A stretch of DNA of 64,000 bases from the NCBI GenBank assembly GCA_021234535.1, contig CM037840.1:9216643-9280642 (forward strand). The letters are read 5' to 3'. Origin of the DNA: Stichopus chloronotus. Its lineage: Eukaryota; Echinodermata; Holothuroidea; Aspidochirotida; Stichopodidae. This document shows positions 60,839-64,000 of this stretch, one piece after another (position 1 is the stretch's first letter; each line of letters opens with the position of its first letter). The notes beneath the pieces were generated by a model, which was not told the origin of the DNA, did not search any database, and saw only the letters and a program-made list of their open reading frames with translations. The position numbers and the translations under genes are program-made.

Positions 60839-63837
60839 CTAATATGCCGCTATCCAGAGTGCCAGTCGAGTAGCCATGAAGTTTTCAGTGAAAGCAATTT
60901 CTTCCCCATCAGCTTGGAGTGTGAATTCAGTTGCATCCAGTGTAGAGTTCCCATTTATCCTGATGTAGACAGGGCTCTTGGTCTGTAAAGAGTACAATGA
61001 ATGGATATTTTAAGTCAAGAGTTCAATCCATCTGGGCCCAATGTGTTCACAACTTGAAACCACACTCTAAATTTCTAGGGTTCTTAAGCAAAATCACAAG
61101 CTATGCGTCAGCAAAGGTACAACTCAAAGTACAGTAGGATCATAGTTTGTCTTTTTATCAACAATTACTGTTTATTTACTATGCTAGACTATAAAGCTAT
61201 ATCCAACAGATCTACAGTTCAACGTGCTGAATATTGCACACCTGCAACACACTCACAATTCTTGTCAAAGCTTGTCAGGGAGTTCTGAGTTCAATATGGC
61301 TTCAGAAGTACAACCTCTTTGTTGGAAAACTGAGACCCTCTGCATAGGAAGCATTCGAAAAAGTTCTAGCAAATGTCATTGCCCCAAGACAGAAGTGTGC
61401 CGCAAATTAATCTCATCACTACATTGTACAACAATTGGAACTTAACCTCATGTTACCTTTCAAACTTTAATCTATTTCATCCCAGAAGAGTTAATTGTTA
61501 CTTGGGCAATACAGTGAATGTAAACGTACCACATAATTACAAAATAGTGTTTTCTTTTATCTTTAAATTACAAATTTCATCTCAGTGACTGGTAACCCAA
61601 GGTATTAACACAAAATTTGGAAGAGTGCTGTGGCTTTCAAAGGCCACAACATTTCTTTAATGTATGCCCCAGATACATTTCAATGTACTTAATAAACAAA
61701 AGGACTCACAGTGACAGCTCCAGTAACAATAATCTGCTCCATTTGTTCCTGAAGTAATCCCGGAATGGAAAGGAAGGCAGAGACCAACTTTGCATCTGAA
61801 AACAATGAAATGAAAATTTAAGTACAAACGAAACCAGAATTCAAGAATACTGTGTGGAATCAATGAGGCAGCCCAGCCTTGCTGCTCACAGTAACTGATA
61901 TATGAGAAAGATGAATTGGACTATGATACATAGTACATTACATGACACATAACAGATAATGTACTCAATGGGGTCCATCATCGTACGAGATATGAGCTCA
62001 GTCCAAAATTACGTTCTTGAGATATTACATTTACAAGGTTTTCACAGTTTGACCTGAGATGACCTTTGACCTCCGCCAAAAGTAATAGGGTTCTTCGACT
62101 TAATATGGTACATACACGTACCAAGTATGACATCCCTCGAAGAATTCCTTCTTGAGATATCGTGTATAAGGAATCGCAAACCCATAAACATACACCATCT
62201 TGATTACAAAGGTTACAAATTGTTATCAAACAAACTTGAAAGAAGTCAGGGGAATATACATCAGATATTTAGGAACCAGCCCAACAATTATTTACCTTCA
62301 CAATTTTAAAGGAAGCTTGAAAATGTGAAGACTTTTTCTGGATGGAAGTGGATTTTCTCTAAGGTACTAATTTTTAGTTCACACACACACATTACAGTAT
62401 GTGAGGTTATAGAAAGAGGCAGATATCATGAAGTTTTGAGAAGGCCCTCTGTTTCTTCACTTTTGCAGATTCTTGTCTGAAATTTTGTCAGAGTTTTCTT
62501 TGTCAAAATGGTATTTTGTCACCAATGTGCATTCTGACAGGCTAAATTAGCTTAAAATTAATAAAGTAATTTTGTTACAAAAATTTATGCTTCTAATCCT
62601 TTTCGCACACAACTCATCAACCTGACTGCTAAAGTGGTAGTAAATACCTCACATGATTTGAAAATCATTTAACAGTGTTAGGATGAACAGGTGAAGGAGT
62701 ATTGATGATGATTCCTGGAATCTATAGTTCTTTTTGAGGTGTGGGTCTAATATACAAAAAAAACTGAGGGTTCTGTGCCAGTGGTGGCATTTGAAGTAGA
62801 TCAAAATGCTCCAAGGAATTCTCTTACTTAAAACAGGAGTTGACTAAAGGAATGCAGTCATCACAAAATCATTAATGACTGTTAAATCTCTCTATTTCCC
62901 CATTTCCTTGAGAGATGTATAAGATGTAATTTAAATGCTTAATATTTCTCTCGCTCAGAAATTATTTGAAATGGTAAGAGGAAAATTGTAGGCCGTTACC
63001 TGTGACAAGTTCATCCCAGAATCCCTCTGTTGTCCAATAGAAAGGCCCCTTTCAGTTTTGTACATCCCATATTGGCTGTACTGTACATTGCAAAGTTGGG
63101 CACAAACCTAGAGCAGTAGCTTGCTGAGCCTAAGAACAATTTAATCTGCTCTGCAGACTGTGGGGCTGGCAGATCCTGAGTAACATTGACATGGTCCAGG
63201 CAGACTTAGTGCCTCTTCAGAGATTACATACCCGCTTGTAGAAGTGTAATGGATCTGACAGTGCGTAAATTAAACTTTTTTTACCACCCTTCAAAAATTT
63301 AATTCTCATGCCACCAACATTACTTCCAGTCCAGACATGTGAGCCACAGCAGCATTGCTTCAATAGTTTTATGATGTTGAACACATCAAGTTACTCTTCT
63401 AGCAGGCGGGAAGAATGTCTTTCCAGCTTTAACATCTCAGTGTACGACATGACCAAAGTGAGCAACTTCCAAAGATACTGTCAATTGGAAATTTCAGGAC
63501 CCTCTGTGCCATATGTTCTTCATAAATCAATAAGAATGTTGTTTTAAGTAAACATGTGAGAACGTTGTGTTGTCTGGCCAGTATGAAAGAAAACAACAAA
63601 ACTCATGTTAAGTGTAGCCTGGTGAGCTCACTCTTAGAATGTCTGTTGGTATTCCTCTTCAGCAATGAAGTCTGTTGTGATAGGGCTACTTCGAAGCAGT
63701 GACATGACAGAAACTGAAACTACAACAAAAAAATTCAGTTTGACATTTACACACCTGATCTCTCATTTTCATTCCTGATGGTATCTAAGAAGGACGCTGC
63801 ATTTGGGAAGAACTTAGGAGAAGATTTTTTGCCTTCC
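60839..63837 (-). CDS. 3' end of an unrecognised spliced gene (three exons seen, 5' part outside or decayed)
   Basis: Exons on the minus strand: 63837-63755 (83 nt, EGKKSSPKFFPNAASFLDTI), 61795-61710 (86 nt, AKLVSAFLSIPGLLQEQMEQ) and 60982-60839 (144 nt, TKSPVYIRINGNSTLDATEF, ending LALWIAAY and a stop). Donors are GTGTGT and GTGAGT, acceptors TTTTCAG and TTTACAG, and phases agree across both introns. The tail reads like the C-terminal region of uncharacterised invertebrate ORFs, but I cannot assign a family. Just upstream, 63838-63940 carries in-phase-looking text (LMEMERIKGDEIP, then RRIDGLKKFGDPLIITG) broken by two frame changes. The gene may therefore be a decaying copy, or the acceptor at 63838 may be the true boundary. 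Confidence 0.5.
61975..62170. repeat. Dispersed copy of the ~150-bp TGACCTTTGACCTCC repeat
   Basis: Carries TTGAGATATTACATTTACAAGG, then CACAGTTTGACCT, GATGACCTTTGACCTCCGCC, AGTAATAGGGTTCTTC, CCAAGTATGACATCCCTC and a second TTGAGATATCGTGT. These are the same ordered landmarks as the array at 8515-9225, about 53 kb away, in an unrelated gene's intron. Confidence 0.8.
62171..63754. other. Intron of the 60.8-63.8 kb gene: nothing further recognised
   Basis: Contains a short CACACACACA run near 62381 and AT-rich sequence. The open frame at 63308-63547 has no recognisable features. Confidence 0.45.
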
Positions 63838-64000
63838 CTGTAATGATGAGGGGATCACCAAACTTCTTTAGTCCATCCATCAATTCTTCTCTCTAAGGAA
63901 TCTCATCACCTTTAATTCTCTCCATTTCCATCAATAACTGAAAATAAAAAAAAAGAAATGCTGTGTTCGCATGGTTAGCAGATATATTTTTAAGAGGCAA

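Overview
This is a window of animal nuclear DNA: intron-rich genes with GT-AG junctions, AT-rich introns full of minisatellites, poly-C/poly-G and CA tracts, and a hAT DNA transposon. The one gene I can name, WDR48 (UAF1), is close to the vertebrate protein along its whole length. That level of similarity, with the kind of interspersed repeats present, suggests an invertebrate deuterostome, perhaps an echinoderm. The phylum is an inference, and no species can be given.

Layout. (1) 2164-31286, minus strand: WDR48 in 17 coding exons. I placed every splice junction, and they join in frame to 685 codons plus a stop. Its introns hold a 6.1-kb hAT element with 8-bp target-site duplications (18052-24129), a roughly 150-bp satellite-like repeat (8515-9225), several minisatellites, and two arrays in which the 3' end of a WDR48 exon, with its donor region, has been tandemly multiplied (15.4-15.7 kb and 10.65-11.35 kb). 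(2) 33483-44383 and 47331-56360, plus strand: two tandem paralogues of a single-pass membrane protein that I do not recognise. The predicted protein has a signal peptide, a glycosylated ectodomain of about 525 residues, one membrane helix and a long Ser/Thr/Asp-rich cytoplasmic tail. Each gene also carries an older internal duplication of exons 3-8. The first block ends in an early stop inside exon 8. In gene A that block is nearly complete and could give a secreted form; in gene B it is a deleted relic. Flanking sequence is repeated as flank - A - flank - B - flank, and the promoter-proximal module of B is itself doubled. (3) 60839-63837, minus strand: the 3' end of an unrecognised spliced gene or decayed gene copy, running toward the window edge.

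WDR48 is a housekeeping cofactor of the USP1/USP12/USP46 deubiquitinases. The tandem pair is the most novel content: a young duplicated membrane-protein locus of unknown function, with nested exon-block duplications, splice-site lesions and possible membrane and secreted products. Nothing ties the three loci into one pathway. All gene models are read by eye from splice signals and phase, without transcript or database support.
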